Origin: Scylla paramamosain
Taxonomy: Eukaryota; Arthropoda; Malacostraca; Decapoda; Portunidae
Assembly (NCBI RefSeq): GCF_035594125.1
Contig: NC_087190.1
Span: 9,002,604 to 9,066,603 of the forward strand
Direction of reading: 5' to 3'
DNA length: 64,000 nt
A program made the translations under genes and the position numbers. This document shows positions 19,444 through 30,008 of the stretch, in pieces. Below the pieces are notes generated by a model. That model did no database searches. It worked only from the letters and a program-made list of their open reading frames with translations, and was not told the DNA's origin. The stretch's first letter is position 1, and each line of letters begins with the position of its first letter.

Positions 19444-22020
19444 CAAGCCTTTTTTTCAATGTAGGAGGGACACTGGCCAATGGCAACAAAAATCTGAAAA
19501 AAAAAAAAACTCACTGAGATGCCGGTCCCGAATATGAATAGGGTCCGAAGTGGTGGTCACAAATTGAAGAACAAATGTCTTTGAAAGCTCCCTTTTGAAG
19601 GACTTCAAGTCATAGGAAGTTGAAAATACCACAGGAGGAGGGGAGGCATGAAGTTAGCAAGATAAAAAGGGCAGTTAGGATGAAAATAAGAGATGAAAAC
19701 AAGAGATGCAACATCTCAGTGATGAGAAAGAGGCTGAAGACAGTCAGTTAGAGGAGAGGAGTTGATGAGACAAAAAGGTTTTGATTCCATCCCAGACATG
19801 TGAAGCATACATGGACGGATAAGGCACATGTACGAGTATAGAGTTAGCAGCTGGGGGGGGATGAGAAAAACTGGCAGAGAGGTCTTAGAATGCCTAACTT
19901 CATAAAAGCTGGTTTAGGTAGAGATGAGATCTGAAATTTACAGTTTAGATTATAAGAAAAGGACAGACCAAAGATGTTCAGCATAGAAGAGGTTGCCAGT
20001 TGAGTCATTAAAGAAGAGCGGATAGTTGTCTGGAAGATTGTGTCGAGTTGATAGATGGAGGAATTGAGTTTTTGAGGAATTGAACAATACTAAGTTTGCT
20101 CTGCCCCAATCAGAAATTTTAGAGAGATCAGAAGTCAGGTGTTCTGTGGCTTCCCTGCATAAACTGTTTACTTCCTGAAGGGTTGGAGGTCTGTGAAACA
20201 TTGTGGAAAAGTGTAGGGTGGTATCATCATCGTAGATGTGGATACCACATGAATAATAGGAAGAGAGTGGGTGACAGGACAGAACCCTGAGGAACACAAC
20301 TGTTAATAGATTTAGAAGAACACTGGCCATCTACCACAGCAGCAAGAGAACGGTCAGAAAGGAAACTTGAGATGAAGTTACAGAGATAAGTATAGAAGCC
20401 AGAGAAAGGTAGTTTGGAAATCAAAGCTTTGTGCCAGACTATTAAAAGTCTTTGATATGTCTAAGGCAACAGCAAAAGTTTCACCAAAATCTGTAAAAGA
20501 TGACCAAGACTCGGTAAGGAAAGCTAGAAGATAACCAGTAGAGCAGCCTTCACAGAACCCATACTAGCGATCAGATAGAAGATTGTGAAGTGATGGATGT
20601 TTATGAGTTAAGCGTGGAGGGGAGGGAGGAACAAGTCCTGAATCGTCCAGGGTAGAGTTTTTAGCAAAGGTCTGCGTGAAGAGTTCAGCATGAGACATAG
20701 ATGTGATAGCAGTGGTGCCATCTGGTTGAAATAAAGGAGGGGTAGAAGAAGTAAAGTTATTGAAGATGTTTTTGGTTAAATGCCAGAAGCCACGTGGGGA
20801 GTTAGATCTTGAAAGATTTTGACACTTTCTATTAATGAAGGAATGGTTTCGGGCAGAAATATAAAGTGTATGAGATTCTGATGATGGAAGGCTCAAGTAC
20901 CTTTTGTGGGCCACCTCTCTATCATGTATAGCATGAGAACAGGCTATATTAAACCAAGGTTTGGAAGGTTTAGGTCGAGAAAAAGAGTGAGGGATGTATG
21001 CCTCCATGCCAGACACTATCACCTCTGTTATGCGCTCAGCACACAAAGACGGGTCTCTGACACAGAAGCAGTAGTCATTCCATGGAGAATCACCAAATAC
21101 CTCCTCAGGTCCCCACAACTAGCAGAAGCAAAACGCCAGAGGCACCTTCGCTTAGGGGGATCCTGAGGAGGGATTCAAGTTATAGGACAAAATACCGATA
21201 TGATATTGTGATCGGAGGAGCCTAGCGGAAAAGAGAGGGTAATAGCATAAGCAGGATTAGAGGTTAGGAAAAGGCCAAGAATGTTGGGCGTATCTCCAAG
21301 ACGGTCAGGAATACAAGTAGGGTGTTGCACCCTGCTCTAGGTCATGGAGGATAGCAAAGTTGAAAGCTAGTTCACCAGGATGGTCAGTGAAGGGAGAGGA
21401 AAGCCAAAGCTGGTGGTGAACATTGGAGTCTCCAAGAATGGAGATCTCCGCAAAAGGAAAGAGAGTCAGAATGTGCTCCACTTTGGAAGTTGAGTAATGG
21501 AAGAATTTCTTATAGTCAGAGGAGTTAGGTGAGAGGTATACAGCACAGAGAAATTTGGTTTCAGAGTTACTCTGTAGTCATAGCCAGATAGTGGAAAACT
21601 CAGAAGATTGAAGAGCGTCATCACGAGAGTGAGTTAAGTCGTTGCTCACAAAAGCATCATCCAGATTTATAATGTAAATGAGGATAGAGAAAATAGGAGG
21701 GAACAGAAAAGGGGCTACTGTCAGTTGCCCCAGACACCTGAGTTTCAGTGAGGAAAAGAAGATGAGGTTTATTAGAGGTAAGATGGTGTTCTACAGATTG
21801 AAAATTAGATGTAAGACCGCAAATGTTGGAGAAATTAATGAAGAAAAAGTTGAGGGGGATACCAGATATCAAATGTCCCCAACCTGGGGACATTTGTGGT
21901 CCCCTCCCCAGATGGGGACTCCAAGGCTGGTGTAGGAGTCGCCATGATTTTGAATTGTGAGTGAAGGGTGAGTGTAATTAGATGGTTGTAGTTTTGTGTG
22001 AAGGAAGTTGTCTTTAGAGG
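19444..22020 (-). mobile_element. LINE-2 copy 2 inserted in gypsy element 1
   Basis: A minus-strand copy of the same LINE as at 6.7-9.07 kb. It runs from the 3' end (GTAGGAGGGACACTGGCC after a T-run at 19,452) to the 5' start region near 21,945. RT pieces: LSDRSLAAVVDGQCSS and NSCVPQGSVLSPTLF (20,424-20,230), then HIYDDDTTLHFS, where the catalytic YADD-like box has become YDDD. Linker pieces: [19 protein letters not shown] (21,118-20,564). Endonuclease pieces lie upstream with several stops. Its orientation is opposite to the gypsy host. It is more decayed than copy 1 but retains RT motifs that copy 1 has lost. Confidence 0.85.
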
Positions 22021-23100
22021 GCAGGCTGTGACTGTTCCCTTGTATTGTGAGACACAGAAATGTTCAGTGAGGTCACAGCTGGGTTTAATGATAAGTTCAC
22101 AGCACCTCCTGATCCAGTTCTTTGGACCTCACTGAGAGTAATTATTGTTTCTCCAGGTGCCTACTGTCTCCTCCTTTGTCTAATGAACCTCTTGGAGTCA
22201 CAAACCGCATTGCACATCACATTCGGTTAAAACCTAATACACGTCTTTCTTTTGTACCTTCCTATCATTTCCCTCAAAGTCAGCGTGCTGTTATTCAGAA
22301 TTTAGTTGATGTGATGCTGAGAAACGGTATCATCCAAGAATCACTCTCCATGTTACTAACCACTGTTTTTTGTTCCAAAGAAAGACAGTTCTTTTCGTGC
22401 TGTAATTGATTTTTGGAAAGTTAACTCTGTGAAGGCCCCTGATCATTATCCTCTTCCTGGTTTAAGTGATCTTTTGCAGTCCATCGGGAAAGATAGCACT
22501 ATGGACCTCAAATCAGGTTTTTTTGGAAAATTCCTTTGGATTCTAGTAGCCGTGAAATTATTGCCTTTTCTACGCCATTAAGTCATTGTGAGTGGCTCCG
22601 TGCCCCAATGGGTTTATGTAACTTGCCTCTGATTTGCCAGCAACCTGTTAATAGCCTTTTTCAAGGTCTTACTGGCGATGGTTTGTTTGTATACCTTAAT
22701 AATTTTATCTTGGTGTCCCATGATCCTGAGACACACTTTGACAAACTTGAACTTGTTTTCCAAAAATTTCAAGAATCAGGTCTTAAACTTAACCTGCCTA
22801 AGTGTAAATTCCTTCACTCACGCATTGAGTTTTTAGGTTAAGTAGTTGACAAGGATGGTATTCACACTACTGATGCTAAAGTTCGAGGAGTTCAAAATTT
22901 TCCTATCCTGAAGTCAATAAACCACGTGCATTATTTCCTTGGTCTTGCGGGTCATTACCATGCATTCATCAGAAACTTTTCATCCATTGCGTTACCTCAT
23001 GTACCTTCTCAAAAAGGATGTCTCTTTCATATGGCATGATGCCCAGCAAACTAGGTTTGACTGACTCAAACATGCATTCACTCATGCGCTAGTCCTTGCC
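22021..23100 (+). pseudogene. Gypsy element 1 reverse transcriptase (active site NN)
   Basis: Gypsy coding resumes after the LINE-2 copy. Visible: RIAHHIRLKPNTRLSF and VIQNLVDVMLRNGIIQES (22,200-22,350), a frameshift near 22,370, FRAVIDFWKVN and DHYPLPGLSDLLQSIG (22,395-22,490), LRAPMGLCNLP (22,595), then VYLNNFILVSHDPETHF at 22,689. In active Ty3/gypsy RTs the last box is (Y/F)xDD; here both Asp codons (22,698-22,703) are AAT, Asn-Asn, removing the metal-binding pair. KFLHSRIEFLG and HTTDAKVRGVQNFP follow, with a stop between. Plainly inactive. Confidence 0.87.
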
Positions 23101-23420
23101 TTTCCAGATTACAGTCTGCCTTTTACACTCTTCACTGATGCAAGTGCTTTAGGAGTAGGCACTGTTCTGATGCAAGTGACTGGGAGTTCTTGTCCTCAGG
23201 TCATTGCGTGTGACAGCTGTACCATGAATAGTGCTGAATCTCAATATTCAGTTACTTATCTAGGGGCTCTGGCACTGGTATGGGTTTTACATTATTTTCG
23301 TGACATCATCTATGGCTACCAATTGAATGTTTATATAGATCATGCTGCCTTGCTTAACCTTTTCAAGGGTAAAAATTTATCAGGTGGTCTCGCCAGATGG
23401 TTTTGTCATAGTTGATGAAT
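23101..23420 (+). pseudogene. Gypsy element 1 RNase H domain
   Basis: Contains DYSLPFTLFTDASALGVGTV (TDAS with the first catalytic Asp) across a frameshift near 23,120-23,170. Then ESQYSVTYLGALALVWVLHY and LNVYIDHAALLNLFKGKNL, ending LARWFCHS at 23,415. This domain would degrade the RNA strand of the RNA-DNA hybrid. In many gypsy copies the second motif reads TYLE; here the acidic residue is replaced by Gly (TYLG), another sign of decay. Confidence 0.8.
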
Positions 23421-23720
23421 TTAATCTGACAATCAAGTATTGCCCAGTAAAGTAAATATGACTGCACATGCTCGGTCTCAAAATGTTGCTGTTGCTTCTG
23501 TGTCAGAAATTGCTAATTTCTCATGAGAGGAACTTTTTCCTGCCCAGCGTCAAGATCCTTTATGGTCTGCTGTGGTCTGTGGTCTGCTGTGGCCTTAGAA
23601 TCAGGTGATGAGTCTGTTTTACTCAAGTTGCATGTACCTTTGTCTCAGTTTTCCATTGTTGATGGTATATTATGTGGTACTTTGTCAATTCATGAGCAAA
23701 CGGTGGCATAACTTGTCATC

Positions 23721-24013
23721 CCCACTTCTTTAGTTCCATCTGTGCTTCAACTCATTCATGACGCTCCCCAGTCTGGTCATCCAGGACGTGACAAATCATT
23801 AACAATGGTTTGTAATTGTTATTACTGGCCTATGACGAATCTTGGCATCACAAATCGTGTAGCGCAATGTCTTTCTTGTGCACAAACTAAAGGTATCACT
23901 CACACAGCTCCTATGCTTGAATATCCGACTCCTGTGGATCCTTTTGATACTGTTGCCATGGACCTTCAGCAGTGAACTCGCAGTCACCAAAGATCTTATC
24001 TTCTAGTCTGCAC
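23721..24013 (+). pseudogene. Gypsy element 1 integrase N-terminus (interrupted)
   Basis: An HHCC zinc-binding domain: IHDAPQSGHPGRDKS with both His, and CLSCAQTKG with both Cys. PVDPFDTVAMDLQQ and, past one stop, SYLLVC follow, the lead-in to the catalytic core. The coding text stops dead in the LVC(V)D motif at 24,013, where the terminus of another element begins. The continuation, beginning VCVDHL, is found at about 43,455. Confidence 0.85.
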
Positions 24014-24059
24014 TGTAAAAATAATATTTAAGTTTTACAGAAAATTTACTGGCAACCAG
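24014..24059 (+). repeat. Left terminal inverted repeat of unclassified element
   Basis: Starts CACTGTAAAAATAAT at the exact point where gypsy integrase coding text ends. It pairs with about 43,425-43,461. An inner palindrome (TTTACTGGCAACCAGGCTGCC) follows. Confidence 0.55.
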
Positions 24060-24196
24060 GCTGCCAAACTTTTTATGTAAAATTTACAGTTATCTCTAAA
24101 CAAGAATTTCCATATAAATAACAATTTTCTGGTAAATTTTAAAGGTTTCTATTTTTTCCTTGTAAATTATCACAGGATTTTTATGTATACCATTTG
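24060..24196 (+). repeat. Direct repeat A flanking Harbinger
   Basis: 137 bp from GCTGCCAAACTTTTTATG to TATGTATACCATTTG, about 95% identical to repeat B at 29,874-30,008. The pair encloses the Harbinger element. Confidence 0.9.
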
Positions 24197-24494
24197 TTGG
24201 TATACACAAAACTTTTCTGTTAGCCTTAACAATTTCTGCTAGCTAACAGAGAGATGCTAACAGGTATGCTACAAAGTGGAACTTGGCAACTGTTAGCTAG
24301 CAAACAGCTGTTTGGTAAGATTCCGCTCACTGGCGCTACATTTAGCATATTCTTGACATCGTCATTTATTTATATGCATTAATCAGGTGATTTCAAACTC
24401 AATATTGATTAAAAAGCATTTTAGATAATTTTAAATGTATTTTTTTATTATATTAAAGTATTATTTATCTACGTATGAGTATTAATATAAATGT

Positions 24495-25212
24495 GTGCTG
24501 TTCAAAGGAAGTATGGTAAACAAGGCCCCTGACAACAATTTAAACTCCATGGACCCAACTCCAAACACTCAACAAAGGAGGAAGAGGAAACCAAACTGGT
24601 CAAGTGATGAAACACTGCGCTTGGTTAACATCATGGCAGAAAAACGATATATAATAAAGGGACGGTTTCATCCTTCCCTGACCCGTGCAGATAAGAAACG
24701 TGCATGGGAAGACATTACGAACTCTGTAAATGCACGCAATTTACATGTGAAAAGAACTGAAGAAGAAGTTGTAAACAAATGGTTTACAGTGCTGTCCCAC
24801 TCACGGAAGAGGATTGCTAATATCAACAAGGAGCAGAATCAATCAGGCAAGTTTCTATTTGTTTATTCATTCTATTTGTTTATTTATTCAAGGTTAGGTT
24901 AGGCTAAGATAGTTGAAAGTACCAAATATAATAATTGGTAAGATTAACAAAGAAAGGTGGTGCGATAACCTAACCTAACCTACTTAACCTAACCTTCCCT
25001 AAGATAAATAAAATCAAATACAACAGGAAAATCTGAAAATTAGTGGTGGGGCAAAAGCAGGAAAGTAGCAAATGATAAAGTGAAAATGAAATGCACTCAT
25101 AAGGTTTAGGTTTGTACATAGCCCCCCAAACATTATGATGACTAAATCATGAATTAATGCAAGAAAAAAAAATAATAACCTACCCAAACCTAATTATGCA
25201 AAGTGCCAGTAG

Positions 25213-25298
<86 letters not shown>

Positions 25299-26742
25299 AG
25301 CAAATAAGGGAAATTAAATAAACAAAGTAAACTAAAATAATCCCAAGGAAAGCTTTGCAACAGGCCATTTATGTGACACAAAGAAAACAGGCCATATATG
25401 TCACACAAAGAAAAGTAACATAGCATTAATTATGAATTGTGTAATTGATCTTTTAGGTGCTGGTGGCCTTGAAGCAACTCCCCTGGATCCCATCAACTTG
25501 AAGGTTCAAGAAATGATTGGGGAGAAGAGTGTAACTATTGGTGGCATTTCTCATGTCAAAGGAACCCTGTTGAGGTTGCAGTAAGTACAACTTTGGTAAA
25601 GATTTGGAAAACAGACAAATCTCTTTTTTAGAGAAGAACATGTTGAAAATATGTGTTTTTTTATGTATTTTATAATGGATATATTCTTTTCTCGGAAACC
25701 TGTCATTTCCTAATTATAATTTTTTGTCATAACCAATAAATGGCGTATTTCCAAGAAAAGAAACAATCTCCATTAAAAAGCACACCCAAAACACCTAATT
25801 TTCCGCATGTTCTCTGAAATATTACAAAAACACCCATTTTCAACATGTTCTCTGAAATATTAAACTAACTAAACCTAACCTAACCAAACCTAACATAACA
25901 TATCCCTCGGACACTCTTCTCTGTAGTATTAAACTAATTAATCGTATCCCTCCTCCCGGAAAGTTATTTGCCAAAACTTACCTTATACATGATGTAGGTG
26001 ACGATAAACTGTAAACTTACAATGGATATGCCAACTTTTCTTGTCTCTACATACCTACTTTTGTATTATTAATAAAGTAATACAAAAAATAATATTACTT
26101 AGCATATGATTTATTGTGTAGTATTATTAAGTTTGTTATGCTGTATCATCATTTGCTTCAATAATTTTATATTGATGTGTTTTGTCATGAAGATGCCTTC
26201 GGCCAAGGCAAAGCGTAGCATTAAAGTTGCAAGATCTGATTAAAAGTTGTTCCTGGTTTTACGCTCTTTTTAGGAAGCTGCGGGCCAACAGGGCACGTGA
26301 CCAACAGCAGGTGACCCATCAGCAGCAGCAGCACCAGGAGGACCACCAGCAGCAGCAGCACCAGGAGGACCACCAGCAGCACCAGCACCAGGAGGACCAC
26401 CAGCAGCAGCACCACCAGGAGGACCACCAGCAGCAGCACCACCAGGAGGACCACCAGCAGCAGCACCAGGTAGACCACCAGCAGGACCCCCACCAGGAGG
26501 ACAGCCAACAGTATCAGCTCCAGGAGGTGCATCAGCAGCAGGAGGAGGAGTTGGTGATCCCTTCACCACAACTAGTGGCTGATGATAGTAGCAATGTTCA
26601 AATAAATTATTTGGACCTTGCCGCAGCAAATGCAAACTCAGTTTACAGGGACGAAAAGCGTAGGCTGAAGCTGCTCAAGGAAAAAGCCAAGATTGAGTAC
26701 TGGCAAGAAAGAGCAAAATACTACAAAAATAAAAGAACTTAA
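24495..26742 (+). CDS. Harbinger Myb/SANT-like DNA-binding protein (3 exons, intact)
   Basis: Exons 24,495-24,846, 25,457-25,580 and 26,274-26,742 join in frame to about 314 codons with no stop. Intron 1 has a GC donor (CAG|GCAAGT) and TTTTAG acceptor; intron 2 is GT-AG (GCA|GTAAGT, TTTTTAG). The N-terminus has a basic stretch (QRRKRKPNWSSDETL) opening a Myb/SANT-like trihelix of about 80 residues, with tryptophans in NW, AW and KW contexts. Then a short conserved segment (MIGEKSVTIGG), a His/Gln/Glu/Asp-rich repeat tract, and a C-terminal helix (RRLKLLKEKAKIEYWQERAK). In Harbinger this protein binds element ends and helps import the transposase. The start could be the downstream Met at 24,513. 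Confidence 0.85.
25215..25293. repeat. (TA)n microsatellite in Harbinger intron 1
   Basis: A pure TA run of about 79 bp inside intron 1 of the Myb-like gene. Confidence 0.95.
26315..26530 (+). repeat. In-frame minisatellite coding His/Gln/Glu/Asp repeats
   Basis: Tandem units built from CAGCAGCAGCACCAGGAGGA with a CCACCAG link, 24-33 bp each, coding HQEDHQQQ-type repeats in exon 3 of the Myb-like gene. All units keep frame. The antisense strand reads as Pro/Gly/Ala collagen-like text, which is a by-product. Confidence 0.92.
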
Positions 26743-27372
26743 GACTTTGCATAATCTTACTTTTTCTCATGTGGAATAAAACTAGTCTGTACATCTTACT
26801 TTTATTTCCTATATTACTGCTAAGTGATATTATGGCCATCTTCTGCTCCCTTAAGAGAAAGTAGTTCGGTGAGAGAATTTGTTGTCTACAGTCTCCATAT
26901 GAAGATACATGCAATGCTGACTTGACAGGATCCACATGTTGTGACTTCATGCATCACTGAAACAATCAAAAAGATAAACATTAGAGCATACAAATTTTGG
27001 GTTAAGCAATAGGGAGAGGAAAGGAAGAGTTTCTGTTATTTAAGCAAGGTTTGGTGTTTCCAACTACAGTGATTCCCACATATGGAGATAGATCTGTTAC
27101 AAATGTGTGACATCAAAACCACATGTTTGTAATAGATCTGTCTTATGCATGTTAGAATTACTACATAATATACATATATACTATATAATATATAGTGTTT
27201 TTGATATTATTAAAATACTATATAATATATATAGTGTTTTTGATATTATTAAAAACACTAAACCTTGCTTAAGTAAGTCTCTTCTTTTCCTCTCTAAATC
27301 TCTAAATGTAGGAGTGTTAATAATTATGACACTAACTCTTTAAATATGTAGAGAAGCACAATTCATATAAAA

Positions 27373-29691
27373 TCAGCCGATGATTATAATGTAGTAGCTC
27401 TGATAAACTGGATACGAACTAAGGGTATGTACTTGAAAATGTAGGTTGGCAATATAGTCCCGGAATGGATGTCTATTGTGGGCAGCAGGAATGCCTGGAT
27501 TTAGATGCAACTGTGCACCATCACCTACTTCCACTGCATCATCCTCAACATTGTCATCAGGCAAAGGGATGTTCCGAGCCTTACAAATGTTGTGAAGCAC
27601 AGCACAGACAGTAATCAACTTGCACGTCTTTTCAGGACCGAGACGCACCTCACTAAGCAGAACATGAAATCTTTTTTTAAGTTGGCCAATGCCTCGTTCC
27701 ACAGTGCAACGAGCCTTCCTATGAACTCTGAAAAAAGCGAAAGGAATGACATACGTACTTTTATTTTTAAGTATCTATATCAGACCATATACCTATTCAT
27801 GATGACCAGTGATTAAAATCTAAATCAAACATAATAAAAGAATCACATCGTAGTAATGCATATACTTCAAAATACACTATTGTTTATTCCCTACACAAAA
27901 GCATTAAGGTTAAACCAAAGTGGTATACACAAATTAGTAACTAGATTTGGGTTGAGTTAACTGGTACAAGATAGTAAGATAGTTTTTCTTTCCTAGCTTT
28001 CTCTGGCCTGTTTTGGTTAATGTACATATGTTGGATTAGCTTGGAGAACACTTGGAAAGTATTTATAACCTAAATGAGTTGTGCTTTTAAGGTTAGGTTA
28101 AGATAGGGTGGCTGAATACTATGGGTTTTTATTGCCTATGAGAGAACTTGAAAAATCACAACCTAAGTTTCTTAGGTTATGTGAATTTGGGGTGGCTGGA
28201 TTTACCGGTAAGGTAGGTTAGGTTAGATTAGTTGGTAGAATTAGGATGTGTTAGTGTGTTCACTTAAGTTCTGTTCAATTCAGCTAGGTTGGGTTTCAGT
28301 TATGTTTCTATTTTTGTGTGTGTGAATTTGTTCTGTATGTGTGTAGGGAATATATGAGCAAAAATTGCAGGGTAAATTTCTGTTGGGAGATTTTTCTTCA
28401 AATTCACCATTGCGATTGGTTAGGTTTAGTGATGTTAGGTTATAATTTGGTTAGGTTAAGTTTAATTTTTTTTTTTCTGCTCATATATGTGTAAGGTGGC
28501 ATATAAAAAATTGTGACAGAAAGCAATATAATTTTAGTTTATGCCCATACTCTTCCCTCTCCTTGCCAACAAGCATGGGGACTTGTGGGACATTAAATGC
28601 ATATTTTCTTGCGTAATAAGGGTTGAAAAGTTAGATTAAGTAGGGTACAGTTAGATAATTAGTATTTTGGGAGGTCCAGGGGGATGCAACCAAGGCTAAC
28701 TGGAGAGAGCTCCCCCTGTAGTCAGCCTTGATACAACCCCCTGTGGCTAGGTTAGGTTAGGTAGGTTAATTAGTTAGGTTAGGTCAGGTTAGGATAGGTC
28801 AGACATTGGATACAATAGGTTAAGTTAGGTAGATTAGGATAGATCAGAGATTTGATAGCTTAGGTTAGATTAGGTCCCACAAGTTCCCATGCTTGTTGGC
28901 AGGAAGAGGGGAGAGTGTGGGTACAAACTAGAATTTGACCTAGAAAGCTACTAGATTCATTCAAAGCAGAACACAATTTACAAATAAATTCACCTGTTAT
29001 AATTAGCTTGTGCAACAGTTTGAGGGCGAAGGTAAGGAGTGAGGAGCCACTGCTTGCAGGGATAGCCACTGTCCCTGAGAAGGTAGCATCCTGCAGGTAC
29101 ATGTTGTTCCTCAAACATCAATTTCAGTGCTGACTCATCTAGTATTCTTGCATCGTTGACTGAGCCAGGCCACCTTGCCACAATGTCAAGAATCTTATAG
29201 TGAGCATCAAATACTACTTGCACATTTATGTTGTGATAGCGTTTCCTGTTCACATATACATGTTCATCGACATGAGGAGCCACAATTCTTATATGAGTGC
29301 CATCAATCACTCCCACAACACCGGAAAACTGAGTTGCTTGCATGAACTCTGCCTGTTTTTGCTGCACTTCATGCTAGGTGTGAGGGAAATCCACGAACTG
29401 GCAGATTACTTCTGGGTCAGCCAGTGCATCAATTATCTGTGATATTGCACGGCTGATAGTGGGCTGCGTTGTTCCAAAATCATCACAACTGCACTGTTGC
29501 ATTTTTCCTGTGCCTAAATATCGTAATGTGATGGCCACCTTCATCTCAGGGCTCAAGGCTCTATTTCTTTCAGTTTTACTTTGCAGCTTGTCTCTCACTA
29601 TATCAGTCACTGCAACAATACCAGCACGGTCCAATCTGAATCTTTTCAGTAACTCAGCATCGTCGTACTCAGCGAAAATATCTCTTCTCAC
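27373..29691 (-). pseudogene. Harbinger (HARBI1-like) DDE transposase with one in-frame stop
   Basis: Cut-and-paste transposase on the minus strand. Exon 1 (about 29,691-28,995): RRDIFAEYDDAELLKRFRLD, a helix-turn-helix region (TTQPTISRAISQIIDAL), then FPHT, a TAG stop at 29,376-29,374, HEVQQKQ, GVIDGTHIRI (first Asp) and LLRDSGYPC (second Asp). Donor AACAG|GTGAAT near 28,995. Exon 2 (about 27,731-27,373) after TTTTTTCAG: VHRKARCTVERGIGQLKKRF with the catalytic Glu in VERG, ending at 27,373. The junction restores YNR-VHRKAR in frame. An upstream ATG (GCAGCACAACAACGTC context) is out of frame, so the N-terminus may also carry an indel. Confidence 0.87.
28741..28860 (+). repeat. Interstitial TTAGG-like (telomere-type) repeats
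   Basis: Degenerate tandem GGTTAGGTTAGG units in the transposase intron. Shorter stretches lie at 24,889-24,904 and 28,200-28,230 (plus) and, as CCTAA on the plus strand, at 24,968-24,996 and 25,862-25,885. TTAGG is the ancestral arthropod telomere unit. Confidence 0.75.
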
Positions 29692-29873
29692 TGTAGGTGC
29701 GCCGCTGACGTTGTTGTGCTGCCATCCTGCTGACAGCTGTTTGCTAGGAGCTAAAGGACCTCTGCCGTGCTGTTACCTTAACAGTGCTGTTAATGCCTTA
29801 ACAAGTTTTGTGAATGTCTGTTAGCGCTTAACAGGAAAATGTTAAGGCTAACAGGAATTTGTTAGTCTTAACA

Positions 29874-30008
29874 GCTGCCAAACTTTTTCTGTAAAATTTA
29901 GTTATCTCTAAACAAGAATTTCCATATAAATAACAATTTTCTGGTAAATTTTAAGGGTTTCTATTTTTTCCTTGTAAATTATCACAGGATTTTTATGTAT
30001 ACCATTTG
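29874..30008 (+). repeat. Direct repeat B flanking Harbinger
   Basis: 135 bp near-identical to 24,060-24,196 and in the same orientation. Differences are a few substitutions and a 2-bp deletion (TTTAG versus TTTACAG). It lies immediately outside the right Harbinger terminus. Confidence 0.9.

Larger units (their letters stand above)
24210..29862. mobile_element. Harbinger/PIF DNA transposon, nearly intact
   Basis: Two convergent genes define the superfamily: a plus-strand Myb/SANT-like DNA-binding protein and a minus-strand DDE transposase of the HARBI1 type. Terminal inverted repeats: left CTGTTAGCCTTAACAATTTC at 24,217; right the complement TTAAGGCTAACAG ending 29,854. Looser similarity continues inward for about 100 bp, including AGCAAACAGCTGT in both arms. 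Harbinger elements normally make a 3-bp target duplication, but I could not place one with certainty. Introns are rich in TTAGG-like motifs and include a (TA)n tract. Confidence 0.87.

Noticed and set aside
26270..26635. Collagen-like or silk-like minus-strand ORF rich in GGPPGAAA
   Set aside because: It is the exact antisense of the HQED minisatellite in the Harbinger Myb-like exon, which is supported by splice sites and domain order.
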